Positions 11,407 to 22,020 of a DNA stretch of 64,000 nucleotides are shown here, piece after piece. The stretch is from Dermanyssus gallinae. Its lineage: Eukaryota > Arthropoda > Arachnida > Mesostigmata > Dermanyssidae. The stretch spans positions 62,001-126,000 of the forward strand of contig QVRM01002223.1 in NCBI GenBank assembly GCA_003439945.1. The letters run 5' to 3'. The translations under genes were made by a program, and so were the position numbers. Within the stretch, counting starts at the first letter, position 1. Every line of letters begins with the position of its first letter. Below the pieces are notes generated by a model. That model was not told where the DNA came from, did not search any database, and worked only from the letters and a program-made list of their open reading frames with translations.

Positions 11407-11679
11407 TTAATTGGCATACCGAAAAAGTGAGCGAGAGTCCCTAATGTTCATTCTAGACTCATGTAAAATACAAAGTCTTTTGGGCACTTTCATTCGCTTG
11501 CGTTCAAGAGACTGAGATGCGGTACTAAAAGACTTTAGTTTATGAGCAAGACGATTTTTGTAAGTCTCCATATCCTTGATGGAATCACACTTGTGAACCA
11601 GCGGAGTAAACGAGTTAATTAAATAAGAGCAATAGTCAACAAATTTGGTGTACATTACATTTACATCTGGACAACCCAT
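11407..11679 (-). pseudogene. LINE F copy 1 endonuclease-RT linker
   Basis: A 90-codon frame rich in basic residues (KNRLAHKLK, RKRMKVPKRL) corresponds to the linker between endonuclease and RT in CR1/Jockey-type LINEs. No endonuclease is found upstream, so the copy is 5'-truncated here. Confidence 0.55.
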
Positions 11680-11711
11680 GAAAAAAATTGCCCAGTTAAC
11701 AGGTTACGGTT

Positions 11712-11796
11712 AATATATAATTCGAGTTTTATTATTTTTTTATTATTTACTCTAATATTTAAGCAAATAAAAGTAATAAATAAATATATAATTCGA
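11712..11796. repeat. 14-bp perfect direct repeat flanking 57 AT-rich bases
   Basis: The same 14 bases (AATATATAATTCGA) occur at 11,712-11,725 and 11,783-11,796. The second copy lies in mariner-like sequence, the first next to the LINE's 5' end. It could be a target-site duplication or a local duplication made during LINE insertion. Confidence 0.6.
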
Positions 11797-12640
11797 TTTT
11801 TTCATTAACTAGTCTAAAAATCATAACTAAATAACTATGTCTGCGCCGGTGCGTTATCGTGATGGAGGATTCAAAAGTAGTTTGTCCAAAGTTTAGGTCT
11901 CTCGCGTCGGACGTTCTCGCGCAATCTTGATCTAAAAACGCCTTATTGATGATTCATTTTTAGTTTAAAAAAAACAGTTAAAATTACATTGGTGTTGGAT
12001 TTGCTCTTTCTGATTTTCTTTGGCTGGCTCTCTCAGTGGAAACACCACAGGGAGGAGGTGACTTTGGTCTCGAGTTCGTAATCATATACCTTGACTCGTC
12101 TCCTGTAATCACTCTCTGAAGCAATCCGGAATCTTCTAGTCTCGCCCGAAGGTTCAATTTGAACAGTTCCCGACGAGTGTTAACTTGCTGATCATTCAAC
12201 ATTTTTAGAACGAACTTGGCTACTAGTCTTCTGTCGCATAAAATATTGGTCAAGACTGTTACAACTAATTCATAAGATATCTCTAATTCGCAGCTATCTC
12301 CCTGATAGAAAGTCGGCGATATCAATTTTTTAACGATGTCTTGTGTTATTCGGCGGTATCACGCATACACAGTGTTTTGGAATACAGCTTGGTCCCTATA
12401 GGTATTGCGCAATATTTCCACCACGTTAGAACAAATTATTTAGTTTTTATAACATGCTAACGCTGTGCAGATTCGTTGCTTCTTTATTTTCAGCTTCTTA
12501 AAAATCGCTAACCCTAGTTTTCTTCACTTCTTCAAACCAAACTCAGACAATAAACGCCGCATCCGACTGGCGCGAAAGTGGCCTATGTGTAGCTACTGAA
12601 ATGGCTCTTCCAAGGAAAACAAACCGGAAGCCTTGGGGTA
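11797..12640 (-). pseudogene. Mariner transposase, N-terminal and central part
   Basis: The frame at 11,984-12,325 contains RRLVAKFVLKMLNDQQ and RVITGDESRYM, the mariner ITGDE box with the first catalytic Asp. Further along the minus strand, with frame breaks, RERPKLW and ILHHDNAPAQT appear; the second catalytic Asp codon is at 11,856-11,858. Similarity fades near 11,797, about 18 residues past that Asp. The third Asp lies beyond the LINE at 9.77 kb. A GGTTTATTTT-type inverted repeat near 12,615-12,655 probably marks the 5' terminal region. Confidence 0.75.
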
Positions 12641-13110
12641 TCGGTTTAATTTTTAAAACTAAAATAGTACTGTGCAACTCAAACCTACACTTCTTTGATT
12701 AAACCAAGCTAAAAGCATATCCGTGCATTAGAATGTAGGCATATCTAAACTGTTTTGAGAAGACGAAATTAATTTGTATAAAGTTGAAAGTCACTACTCT
12801 TTGCCCCAAGGCGACGTTCCGAAACCGTCGCACACATGTGCTTAGCAACTCTGCATACGAAACAGCTTGGTTCTTCAGTTACTTGCGTGTCCTATACAAA
12901 AGCTTTGTGTCTATGTTAGGTGCTATTTTACGCGGCGGCGTCGTCTCTTAAAGCGTACGAGCTCGCCCTCGGTTAGGTCCTATACGTAATTTAACATTAC
13001 TGAGCGACTATTGTGCTGCGCTTTTCAAATGCGCGTTTAGCATAGTTAGCGTCTTTTCATAGACACCCACCTATTTACAATGAAAGTTAAAACCGACCCT
13101 TCTCTCTTTC

Positions 13111-13218
<108 letters not shown>

Positions 13219-15075
13219 CACATGTATTTATATGCATATTCTCCTACTTGTTCCTGACCGTCTCTTTTCTGCTTACGGGAACAGGGATTAAAAAAAACGT
13301 AAACATCTCATTGGCAGACTTGTGCGCAGGGATGAACCAACAAGGTCAACACAAGTGTGGAACCGAAATGTATGGCCGCTGCCACTCGAAGCCACGAGCT
13401 GCTTACAGCAGCCACTGTAGAGATCCAGTGGCGTTTTGCCACGACAGGCGGCCGTTCATTTTGTTTGCGATTTCCTCATGGCTCATCGTTTGTGTTTTTG
13501 TCGACGTTGGCGAAATAAATGTACGATACATTGCGCATACGTGCGTATACCCTCTGTATGTAGAAGCGTACGCCCGTTGTTACTTAGAGCAAGCATGCCC
13601 TCCCCCGGCATCAAACGCGCAATCCGAATGCGTCCGTGAATGAATGATCATTGTGTCCAGCGAGTGGTCGGCGAGATGCAGCAGCCCCTCCCCCCCCCTC
13701 CCCCCGCCTTCCTTGAATGTGCTTTTTGTATACTTGACAGTCGTCGGCTCCATGGTTCTATAACAGGCGGTTGTTCAGAAGCCGCAAAAAAAGCACCGCA
13801 ATAAAACCATACGTTCGTCTATGCGGCTTGTCAAAAATGCCTTCCCTTTCCCCCCTGCTTCCCCCCTGCCAGGTCAAGCTGTGAGGTGGGTGGAGTTGTT
13901 GCGAGGTTGTACAAGGCAACGGGGTTAGTTGTTTTGTTCGTCTTAGGCCCGGCCAAACCTGCCGCAGACAGAGGAAGACAAGCAGATGACGCCGTTTGGC
14001 CTGGATGGTAGCCATCCTAGCTGCTAGTCCTCTCAGGATTCAGGCTTTCAAGTCAGCGTAGATAAGGATGGGCAGGCGGCCATGCGGCGATTGTATCTCA
14101 TTCAGCTCAATGCGTATCATTTTTATTAGGACGTACCTTGCTCGCCATAAACAAACGCATAAAGCTCGCTATAGAACTGGACGCCTATGAAGGCGTACCG
14201 CTGTCCGATTGGTACGCTCTTGCATAACCACAATCACGTGTTATAGACAGACGGCGCAGAGTGTGGTGTGACCTGCCTGTTGCCAAGTAGTCAAGCTTCT
14301 ATCGCATTCGGTTTGCTTGAAATGATTTACCCGCTCTTATGGCAGTGAACTCAGCAGTCCTTTTGATTGATCGCCAAAGTTGATTACTGTCAATAAAAAT
14401 TCGGATGCCGCAATGCGACGCCGAAAGTAGCTGGCTCACTTAAACACCTATCACGATTTCACTCAATCAAATCTTCTTCAGAAGCAATATCACCTCAGGG
14501 GCAATCTATAATAGACATATTTACTACGAGTGCTAACCTGTGTAATGTTAGATACAAGGAGGTACGATGGAAGCGTCTGGCGTTTAAAGCATGCCCTGCA
14601 CCTACCCGTTGTCGTAGTACAAATATCAATTCAGCTGCAATTTACATACCGCGGGCAGACCCGTCTAAGTCGCAATCTAAATCCCGCTTGTCTGAACTGT
14701 AATTCTCCTAAGTATATTCCTAGTGCCAGCTATAATCAACGTGAAATCTCATGCCACCAACATTCGAAGTGTCATTACTAGTGATGTCTCGTTATAATAG
14801 ATTAGAGGATGACTATAAGAAGGTTGCAAAGAACGCTATACAGGAAGATAAAAAACGAAAATCATGCAAGGTGCTCCTTGGAGCGCAACAATGACCTCAT
14901 AAGTGGCTGCATGCAGACAGGTGCGTTACTGCGTGTCATATTCCCACATGATGACAGACGCCTATTTCCGTCAAGTGTTTGCCAGTGACACAGAACCGCT
15001 TCAAGCTCTGTGCTGCTGTGGTAATGTCAGTGTAAGATGAGTACGTCGCTAAGCGATTCCGAAGTTGTCGACGCG

Positions 15076-15114
<39 letters not shown>
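15076..15114. repeat. (ATA)n microsatellite
   Basis: Thirteen uninterrupted trinucleotide units. Confidence 0.95.
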
Positions 15115-15460
15115 GCGCCATCTGGGAAATCCCCGGAGCTCGATTTGGTTACAAATTATAATCTCAGACAAGCGATTTTCCTTGCGCTCTGCTTCATTAC
15201 ACTGAACACACACCAAGAAGGAAGACCAGTCTACTTAGCATTAGTATCCCTGAAGGAACAAGGATTCGTTAGCTCCATCGTATTATTAGCGAGGTATCAC
15301 GCAGAAGAGCGCACTCTACAAACTACTGTCGACCATGTTAACGTATCTAGTGTTTCCCAATTGTGCTCGTGGCAGCATAACCGCTGGTGCTCATCGGTTT
15401 TGTTTATCATCAATTTTCAATGAGCATGGCTCAAAGAAAATTCGATAACTTATGTACATT

Positions 15461-15518
15461 AAGGATCGAGCCTGCGGCACTCCTGTAGATGACTAGCGCA
15501 CTAGTCCACTAGACCACG
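15461..15518 (-). repeat. tRNA-like / SINE head with A and B boxes
   Basis: The minus strand reads TGGTCTAGTGG (RNA polymerase III A-box consensus). About 30 bases later comes GGCTCGATCC (B-box-like). I could not draw a complete cloverleaf with confidence, so this is more likely a tRNA-derived SINE or tRNA pseudogene than a working tRNA. A (GCC)n run lies just upstream on the minus strand. Confidence 0.5.
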
Positions 15519-15949
15519 CCGCCGCCGCCGCTTGGCACTTTGAACCAAAGGGGCTTGTCTCTTCGGCGTATTCATCGATTTTAAAGCGACCTTTGACACG
15601 GACGCACACGATTGTGCTTGACAAGGTAGCTTTTGGCGGGGCTTTATTGTTTTGACTGGAATTTGCTAAATGCATTTTACGCGAAAGACAAGTCATTATA
15701 GATGATGGAGCTGCTGAACATACGGTGACTATACAGACCAATGGTGTTACCCAGGGTAATAATCGTGTGTCTGGTGCTAACCGTAATTGAGAACGGTCGA
15801 CCTCTCCAGACAGTGACGGTTTGCTGGACTTTTGTGTTGTCTCTGTGCAGTGCTTTCCAATGGTTTCCCTGCGCTATTGACGTAATGCTGACCCGGTTAC
15901 CTACTGAGCTGGCGACTTGGTAACACTGTCTTCCGTGGCGTTTGCTACC
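15519..15949. other. No recognised gene
   Basis: Short frames on both strands without motifs. Confidence 0.4.
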
Positions 15950-16030
15950 TGTCTCGTGCCGACGTGCAGTGGGTCGAGCGCTTTACGTGCACCGGGTCGA
16001 GGTGCACTTGAACGAGTGCTTCAACGTACA
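15950..16030. repeat. CGTGCAC-rich degenerate repeat, left part
   Basis: Repeated variants of a CGTGCAC / GTCGAG / GAGTGCTTCAACGTAC unit. The same composition continues at 16,807-17,000, so this is the left half of an array interrupted by LINE B copy 1. Confidence 0.6.
16017..16030. repeat. Target-site duplication, left copy
   Basis: The 14 bases TGCTTCAACGTACA recur exactly at 16,807-16,820, flanking the LINE fragment between them. Confidence 0.85.
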
Positions 16031-16806
16031 TACATACATACATAATAGCTTTATTAACCGATGGCTGGTTTACAATATTGCGCGTACAGAGAAAGCACAC
16101 ATTCACATATACATATATTCATCACGGTTCTAAAAGTCGAGTCAACGGAACTGCTCGATCGCATTGTTGAAGGTGATATAAGTCACACTGTCTCCCGCAG
16201 AGTTTGCACAAGCATAACGAGGAAATTTCATGGAACTTCTCTCGAATACAGATCTTCATGTGGAAGCCATGTACAGCAAATCGTGCAATTAGGTGTCTAT
16301 TCTCATAGTTGCAGCGCTTCCACGAACTACACGTCATTGCCTGGGTTTCATAAAAGAGCGGGTCAATGTCTGCCATCTTATTCTCCCATTCAGGCATGTA
16401 CTCGTTGAAAGCTGCCGTTTTCGGTAACACGTGTATTTTTTGTAAATTCTCAACAAATAGCGGAGTCGACGCCAGTAAACTACTGTCGTTTGAATAAATG
16501 TGATTCGGTTGAGTCTAATCGGTTGAGACTAGTGCGGTGGACTCTTAGCGCCTTTTTTAGAAAAGCGGCCTTGATTTGGTCAAGCGCCCTAAAGTTGAAC
16601 TTCGATAGATGCGCCCATATCACCTGTATACCGTAAGAAGCAGTGGGCGCAATCTTCAAATGAAAAAGGTGAACGGCAACGTCCATTGATAGTTTACGAG
16701 GGTCTCGGATACTATGAAAGGACTGTAGTCCTTTCCGAATTCGTTCATCAATGTGCCTCGTAAAGTTCGTAAGTATTAATTCGTAAGTATTATTAGTTAG
16801 TAAAAA
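16031..16806 (-). mobile_element. LINE B copy 1, 776-bp 5'-truncated insertion with TSD
   Basis: The minus-strand LINE 3' end is bounded by a perfect 14-bp target-site duplication. Its 3' end shows an AATAAA-like signal followed by ATGT repeats (TACATACATA on the plus strand, 16,025-16,042). It encodes only the ORF2 C-terminus. The protein is clearly related to LINE B copy 2 at 50.0-50.8 kb: both contain an IAPTASYGI / VAPTASYAI segment, a QAM...SWK...NRHLI segment and a terminal Cys/His motif. Confidence 0.85.
16122..16806 (-). pseudogene. LINE B copy 1 ORF2 C-terminal region
   Basis: Frame 16,480 to about 16,800: TRHIDERIRKGLQSFHSIRD, then LKIAPTASYGIQVIW and LDQIKAAFLKKAL, the region after the RT palm. 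Frame 16,122-16,430: YETQAMTCSSWKR...NRHLIARFAVHGFH, then CLCKLCGRQC..YHLQQC, a putative zinc-binding end. One frame change lies between them. The RT core itself is missing, as expected for a 5'-truncated copy. Confidence 0.75.
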
Positions 16807-17000
16807 TGCTTCAACGTACACATCGAAGACATACATGAGGGCGTGCGTTTTGCCGTGCACCTGTACGAGCGCCTCGACATACATCGCGGCAGCGTGCACT
16901 TGGACGGACGGGTGCTTCATGCACGGGCGTCGCGCCGACGTGCGGCGAATATGCGCTTCGATGTGCATTTTGCTTACGTGCGGTCAACGTGCACTGGAGC
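16807..17000. repeat. Target-site duplication right copy and CGTGCAC-rich repeat, right part
   Basis: The right TSD copy is 16,807-16,820. Several degenerate CGTGCAC units with spacers such as TTGGACGGACGG and TCGACATACATCG follow to about 17,000. Confidence 0.65.
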
Positions 17001-17360
17001 CCGGCAAATTCTATCACATTTATTCAACTAGAACGACTTGAAAATGACGGATTCTCAGGTTCAGCAGTTTTCATTGCAATAGTGGTCCTTATTGCTACAG
17101 GCATCATTCCTTTATAACCCTTGTAGCCCCTTGAAACGCTGACCATCGGCGGCAAAGCTAGTGTCGCCGCCATGGCTGATGACTCCATCAGGTCATCGCG
17201 GAGGCTGGGAAGGAAACCAATTGTGTGTTTGCAATATGACATTAGAACGGAAAACGTCATATTGATGGCGGAATGCCGCTTCGCGGATTCTGCGTCGAAC
17301 CGAAAACGCCCGATAAAAGCGTACCCTGACAAGGCCAAGCGCGAGGTGAGCACGGACAAG
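17001..17360. other. No recognised gene
   Basis: A short minus-strand frame (17,024-17,359) shows no motif. Confidence 0.4.
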
Positions 17361-17430
17361 AATCTCTCATAAGCTTAATAAATCTCTCATTGAAACATGT
17401 AAGCATAATAAATCTCTCATTGAAACATGT
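17361..17430. repeat. 30-bp tandem duplication at LINE F copy 2 5' junction
   Basis: Two 30-bp units (17,371-17,400 and 17,401-17,430) differ at one base. A 10-bp partial unit (AATCTCTCAT) lies at 17,361-17,370. It sits exactly where RT similarity begins. Confidence 0.9.
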
Positions 17431-18178
17431 AATACCTCAAATCGTTCATGTAAAAATTTATGCTGATGATGTCAAAATGTATATACCCGTAGATAATAGA
17501 AGCAACATAGTAATTTTTCAGGAAACGCTAGACAAATTTATGGAGTGGTGTAAATGCCTCGATCTTAAACTGTCTGTTAATAAATGTGCTGTGCTACACT
17601 TTGGTCACAATAATCCTGCACACAAATACACGCTAGGCTCTGAGGAATTAACTGTTAAAAAGGCGATCAAAGACTTGGGAATACTGACATCTGATACCCT
17701 GAACTATACACCTCATATACTTGAAGTGGTAACGGCTGCTACAAGAAGACTAAACTGGATATTGCGCTCGTTTGTGATTAAAGACGCTTCCCTGTATGTT
17801 AGACTGTACAAGCAATATGTTCTCCCAGTCCTAATTTACGCCTCACCTGTATGGCATCTAGGACTTGTGTGTGATCAAAAGATTCTGGCTAAACTTCATA
17901 AAAAGTTCATAAGGCGTGTTGCCTACCGCTGCAACATTAGCAGAAATAATGTTGAGTGCATGGACATTGCCGTTATATTAGATAAGATTGACAGATATAC
18001 GTTTACCAGCATATGTAAGCAGCCTGATAGGTTTAATAGGTTCTTTGAAGTCATGACGACGATAACTCGATCTGGTATGAACATTCAAGCTAAAGCTGTA
18101 GCCAGGAAAGAAATCGTTAATAGAATGTTCGCGTGGCGCACAGCCCGCAAGTGCAATCATGTACAGCCAAACATATAA
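17390..18178 (+). pseudogene. LINE F copy 2 ORF2 C-terminal part (RT YADD box to end)
   Basis: The frame is open for 262 codons. KIYADDVKMYIP is the RT catalytic box with both Asp kept. LKLSVNKCAVLHFG, IKDLGILTSD, YVRLYKQYVLPVLIYASPVW and FIRRVAYRC follow, the usual CR1/Jockey-group post-RT order. It ends KAVARKEIVNRMFAWRTARK, close to LINE F copy 1. The first Met at 17,390 lies in the duplicated junction and is not an authentic start. The lack of stops suggests a fairly recent insertion, but without the rest of ORF2 it is not functional. Confidence 0.85.
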
Positions 18179-18235
18179 ATCGCCAGATGGCGCGCTTGTT
18201 ATGAATTTCTGATAATCCTCAATAAAGCCCCCCTG
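17431..18235 (+). mobile_element. LINE F copy 2, 5'-truncated 3' half
   Basis: The fragment starts just upstream of the YADD box and ends after the ORF2 stop at about 18,178, with AATAAA-type signals near 18,221 and 18,252. It belongs to the same clade as LINE F copy 1 at 9.8-11.7 kb but is a different subfamily judged by protein divergence. No clear TSD was found; the 5' border carries a 30-bp tandem duplication. Confidence 0.8.
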
Positions 18236-18690
18236 CTAAAGGGTGTGTAAATAATAAAAGCATACGGCCGAGCTTTTCATCCTGAGAGGCATATCAAAAA
18301 CTCTATAACGCCAATAATACGACTGTACAGCTAAAGGAGGTGGCTGAAAACTCACCTGTACATAAGTATTATTAAAAAAGCTACGTGTGTTCTCAGAGGG
18401 GCACTTCAAGCTGCCCGCAAACATGCCGATGAGCAGATGGGAACCTACAAGTAGATAATGATGGAACAACAGCAGATATGCCCACTCAGATCTCGGACTG
18501 TGACGCAATCTGCGTCTGGCGAGCACGGGCTGATTTTTATGCGGTGCAGGCCTACCCCTCAATTTGGATTGGGGCATCGAGTATCACCGAGGACTCTACG
18601 CAACTCGTAGACGGATTCTGGCTACTGGGGTCCCCTTGTCTCCTGGGGGGGATTACCCCCCGCAGCGACGGGAGGCCTGCTAATAGCCTC
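18236..18690. other. No clear gene
   Basis: Frames at 18,236-18,577 (minus) and 18,478-18,705 (plus) have no firm motif. The later part may be the upstream region of the ORF1 fragment that follows. Confidence 0.35.
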
Positions 18691-18990
18691 CGGGGAGAGC
18701 ATTGAGTGAGGACCATTACTCTCGAGGGGACCCCGTGCCGCGCGAAGGCGTGGGTGCGCCTTATTACCTGCTTTAGGTGCCAACGCACCGATCACAAAGC
18801 CCACGTCTGTGAGTCAGAAGAAGCCATCAGGTGCACGTGCCATCGCTGCGGGCCTGCAGAACATACAAAATGGAAAAACAGGCCCCGACGTCCGGATGCT
18901 TTACTTGCGACGCGCCAGGACGTCCAGCCTACAGGGGCAGATGCACGACGCCCGCAAACAAGCGGTGAGAAAAACAGCCAAGAAGGAAGT
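18691..18990 (+). pseudogene. Retroelement ORF1 fragment with CCHC zinc knuckles, R1-like
   Basis: The frame starting at 18,706 reads CFRCQRTDHKAHVC, a perfect CX2CX4HX4C knuckle, then CHRCGPAEHTKWKN, a second knuckle whose last Cys is Asn. In another frame CFTCDAPG...C looks like a third knuckle. Three knuckles in a row after an AKAWVRL-type segment match the end of the R1-like ORF1 at 35.0-35.2 kb. Frame breaks and a missing Cys mark it as a remnant. Confidence 0.65.
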
Positions 18991-19060
18991 AACAGAATCT
19001 GAATACAATGTCACGCTGGATTCTCAACTAAACGTCCGTCAACATAGAGCGCTTAACTAA

Positions 19061-19400
19061 ACGGCCACGGTACCGGCCGACGCGGGAAGGTCAGACTGGC
19101 AGGTGGCTGAACGCCTATCAACGCAATGATAAAAATTCTCCAAAACAAATATATCTACCTCCTCCCAGTCTACTTCCTCCCCGGGCCGAACATCTTTACA
19201 GTGGTAAGGATTACATGAGCAAGCATCCCAAATCTCGCTCTAGTAGTGTACTCATCTTGTCCCTAAGTCGGTCCACGAAAGTCATGGCTCGTCTTATCCT
19301 TAGAGTAGACTGTTTGAAGTTCCTTCTCCTCATTTGACGGGAGCGGTCATGTTGACGACGACGCCAAACAGTCATATAAGTCTGCATGGCTATGATCGGA
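19061..19400. other. No recognised gene
   Basis: Between two ORF1-like fragments of the same orientation; probably decayed retroelement sequence, unproven. Confidence 0.35.
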
Positions 19401-20210
19401 CCGCGCAGAGGGAGGGCCTAAGTGACACACGTCACGGCCGCGGCTTCCCAGTGGATTACGGCTGCCAAAAATCCACGCCTCGAAGCGATGCTCAACTATG
19501 TGATGAAGCTCTATAAAGAGTTTGTCGGACTCAACGAAGTCAAGGCCGCCCAAGCGAAGGTTACCTTAGCCAAACCCTAAATCTGGCAAGTTTAGGAAAA
19601 GCCCACAACCATGCAGCAATGACTGATAGATATGCAGAAACTGACTGACAGATATGCAGCGGCAGCTGAGATTCATGCAGAGAAGATTCATACGGAAATC
19701 TATATCTTATTATCAAGGAACACGCAATTAAAAAGGAAAAACGTTTGCTGGTGTCTGAGAAACGTTGGGCAACGGACGAACGCGCGCACAATATGTTTTC
19801 GCTACTCTTAGTCGCTTTACGAGGGTCCACGAGAAAAACCGGGTCCAGACAGAGAAGACAAAATATTGGTCCATTATAGGACCCATTGCGACGACTATCA
19901 CCGGCATTGCTGGTACGGCAATTAACTATCTCCTGGTTTTAGTCATAAGGCTTTCTAGAGGCTGAAAAAAAGTAAAATGTAATTAGATGACGATCTGGAT
20001 CTCACCAGGGCTGGCCCTGGTGGGATCGAGAGAAGTGCCACAACATCGGCCTGGGACGCAGGTGAGCCTCGGTGTGACCACAGGCAGCTGGACTAAGAGT
20101 CTAATACCGTTTCGACACTCAAGACAGCCAAAGAAACGGCCAGGGCGGAGAGACTTGAGCGGAACTCTCAGGGACGTGGTCGAGACGAGAAGCCGAGGGA
20201 AGGGTGGAGA
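19401..20210 (+). pseudogene. ORF1-like coiled-coil remnant
   Basis: The plus strand reads a helical, Lys/Glu/Ala-rich segment (AAKNPRLEAMLNYVMK..., then LNEVKAAQAKVTLAK) at about 19,440-19,575. A DRYAAAAEIHAEKIHTEI-like stretch follows at about 19,650-19,700. This resembles the coiled coil of the R1-like ORF1 at 33.5-33.8 kb (FATLAGYVKKVIDF...). It is broken by several stops. It could be a different ORF1 type, so confidence is low. Confidence 0.35.
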
Positions 20211-20319
20211 GTGCGTGAGTCCCACTCTAGTCACGCAAGCTGCAAGTGACGCATCATGCTCCACGCATCCCTAAAACCTCCCATATGCATCATGCATTCC
20301 CGAATTTTTTTTACAGCAA

Positions 20320-20326
<7 letters not shown>
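20211..20326 (+). repeat. Shared 3'-end segment of a retroelement, copy 1
   Basis: About 40 bases (GTGAGTCCCACTCTAGTCACG... to GTGACGCAT) match 53,039-53,079 with few changes, followed in both by ATGC-rich sequence, CCCGAA and a T- or A-rich run. Two copies on the same strand downstream of or near ORF1-like remnants suggest a family-specific 3' UTR. Confidence 0.55.

Positions 20327-20327
<1 letters not shown>

Positions 20328-20365
<38 letters not shown>
20328..20365. repeat. (TA)n microsatellite
   Basis: Uninterrupted TA dinucleotides. Confidence 0.95.
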
Positions 20366-20366
<1 letters not shown>

Positions 20367-21400
20367 CATACATGAGTACGAATCATGATTAGTCCGCCGA
20401 TTTGCACTATGTATGTACAGTACAGTGAGAGTCTGATAGTCAAATAGCACGTGAGTTCCTTGCAAAGCCGTGCATGCCGGCTAACAAAGCATGCGTGTTT
20501 TTATCCTTTCAAACGCGCAAATGATTGTATGCAACCAAGTAAGTCTCCACGAGCGTAAAAGACCAGACCTACCAGAAATTTCTCCTATCCGCAAAGAAAG
20601 GTATACCGATCGTACGAGCTGCGACAGGCGGTTTAGGTTGGGGATGACTTCCAAAACACCTTAACGTCAACAAAGTACCTTTGCTTAGTGCAAACGCAGC
20701 GACACAATACGAATTGGAAGTGGTGAGTTAGAAGTGTCTATGTAACTGCCGTGGTAAATCAATTAGTTATCAACAGGTTTAACATATATATATATATATA
20801 TATATTGTTGTATCGATTTTGGCGCGCTGCGTTTCAATAATTAGTCGTAATGAGTAGTCTACAATATATAGATTCAATTTAGTTCAAATGCACCTTTATT
20901 TTGTCAAAGGGAGGACATTACTTACATTTTACAAACCGTTACCTAGATACATACAATAGTCAGTTTACTTGTGTGCCGACATTTGCACTGTTAGCGTTTC
21001 AAGTTCTCAGTACCCTCGCCATCCGTCACGAAAACATGTTATTTACACGATCTGTCTTGGCAGTTTGTTTCGACGGTGTTACCGCTTCTAAGATTGTTTA
21101 ACCGAATGCTAAAATAGTTTGACTTATTTGATGAGTTTATGATACGATTGAACATGCGATAATCTGCTCTGGACTGAAGTTCCCGAATAGGGCTTATCAC
21201 AACATATGTAAGTGTATATGATTGTAGTAATTCATATTTTATATGATTTAATATATTACCCTGATTGTGATACGTACTGTAACACTTAAACATTACCATA
21301 AGAAAACAACATCTACTCTTATATTTTCAGAAAATCGTTTGACATTTTAGCGTTCTCCCTAAACAACTTTCACGTTTTCGAAGCTAGTGATTTCAATGTG
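20366..21400. other. AT-rich stretch without recognised gene
   Basis: It contains a (TA)n tract at 20,783-20,805. No family motifs appear in either strand. Confidence 0.45.
20783..20805. repeat. (TA)n microsatellite
   Basis: About eleven units. Confidence 0.95.
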
Positions 21401-21439
21401 TGTACGTATGTGTATATGTATGTACAGTACAGTGAGATA

Positions 21440-22020
21440 CGAGAAAAGATTAAAAAGTTGTGAAAAAAATGTATTAAAAAAATATTTTTTTCTCCAAAGT
21501 ATTTTTGTTACGTTTAAAACGACCCTTGTTGCTGCAATACACTTGTGCCACATTTTCCCACTCTTCGAAAACAATTTTTTAGTTTTTCAACAATCAATCT
21601 GCAATCGGTAACGATGTGTGCTTCGGTGCGTTTGTGATCGCCATTCGTGCTGGAGGATCTAAGAGTTGTTTGGCCAGAGTTTAGACCTCTTGCGCCGGAT
21701 GTTCTCGAGCAATCTTCTTAAAATTTTGCGGTAGTATTCCTTACTTTTGTGGTCCTTGTTGCATGGCTGGAGAACTAAGTGGTAATATTCGTAAAGTATG
21801 ATTCGCTTGAAAAAACAGCCAAAACAAGCTGGGTGTTGAATCTACTTTGTCTGAATTTCTTCGGCCAAGGTTGTTTTCTTCGCTTTTTTGAACCAAGCTC
21901 GAACAATGAACGCAATCACCAACTGACGTGAAATTTTGCCTGTCAGTAGATGATGAATGAGCCCTTCTAAGTGAAATAAACCGAAAGACCTTCGTGGCGT
22001 CGGTTTATTTTTTTAGTACT
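21440..22020 (-). pseudogene. Mariner transposase copy 2, internally deleted
   Basis: The minus strand reads RRLLENIRRKRSKLWPNNS followed by a frame-shifted HDNAPAH region (about 21,630-21,720). After only about 30 codons comes MFSKSGKMWHKCIAATRVV (frame 21,359-21,574), which matches the ...W..KCI... end of mariner transposases. The YSPDLAP box expected between them is missing, so an internal deletion is inferred. The DNA aligns by eye with the copy at 11.85-12.63 kb on both sides. An 11-bp perfect inverted repeat (21,974-21,984 with 22,000-22,010) marks the 5' terminal region. Confidence 0.65.

Larger units (their letters stand above)
9826..11711 (-). mobile_element. LINE F copy 1, 5'-truncated, inserted in a mariner
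   Basis: The minus strand carries an RT-encoding ORF2 from the endonuclease-RT linker to the C-terminus, with a very short 3' region after the stop at 9,843. It sits between two halves of a mariner transposase on the same strand. The C-terminus resembles LINE F copy 2 at 17.4-18.2 kb (shared KAVAR...FAWR ending), so both belong to one clade, probably in the CR1/Jockey group. Boundaries are inferred from where mariner similarity stops. Confidence 0.75.
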
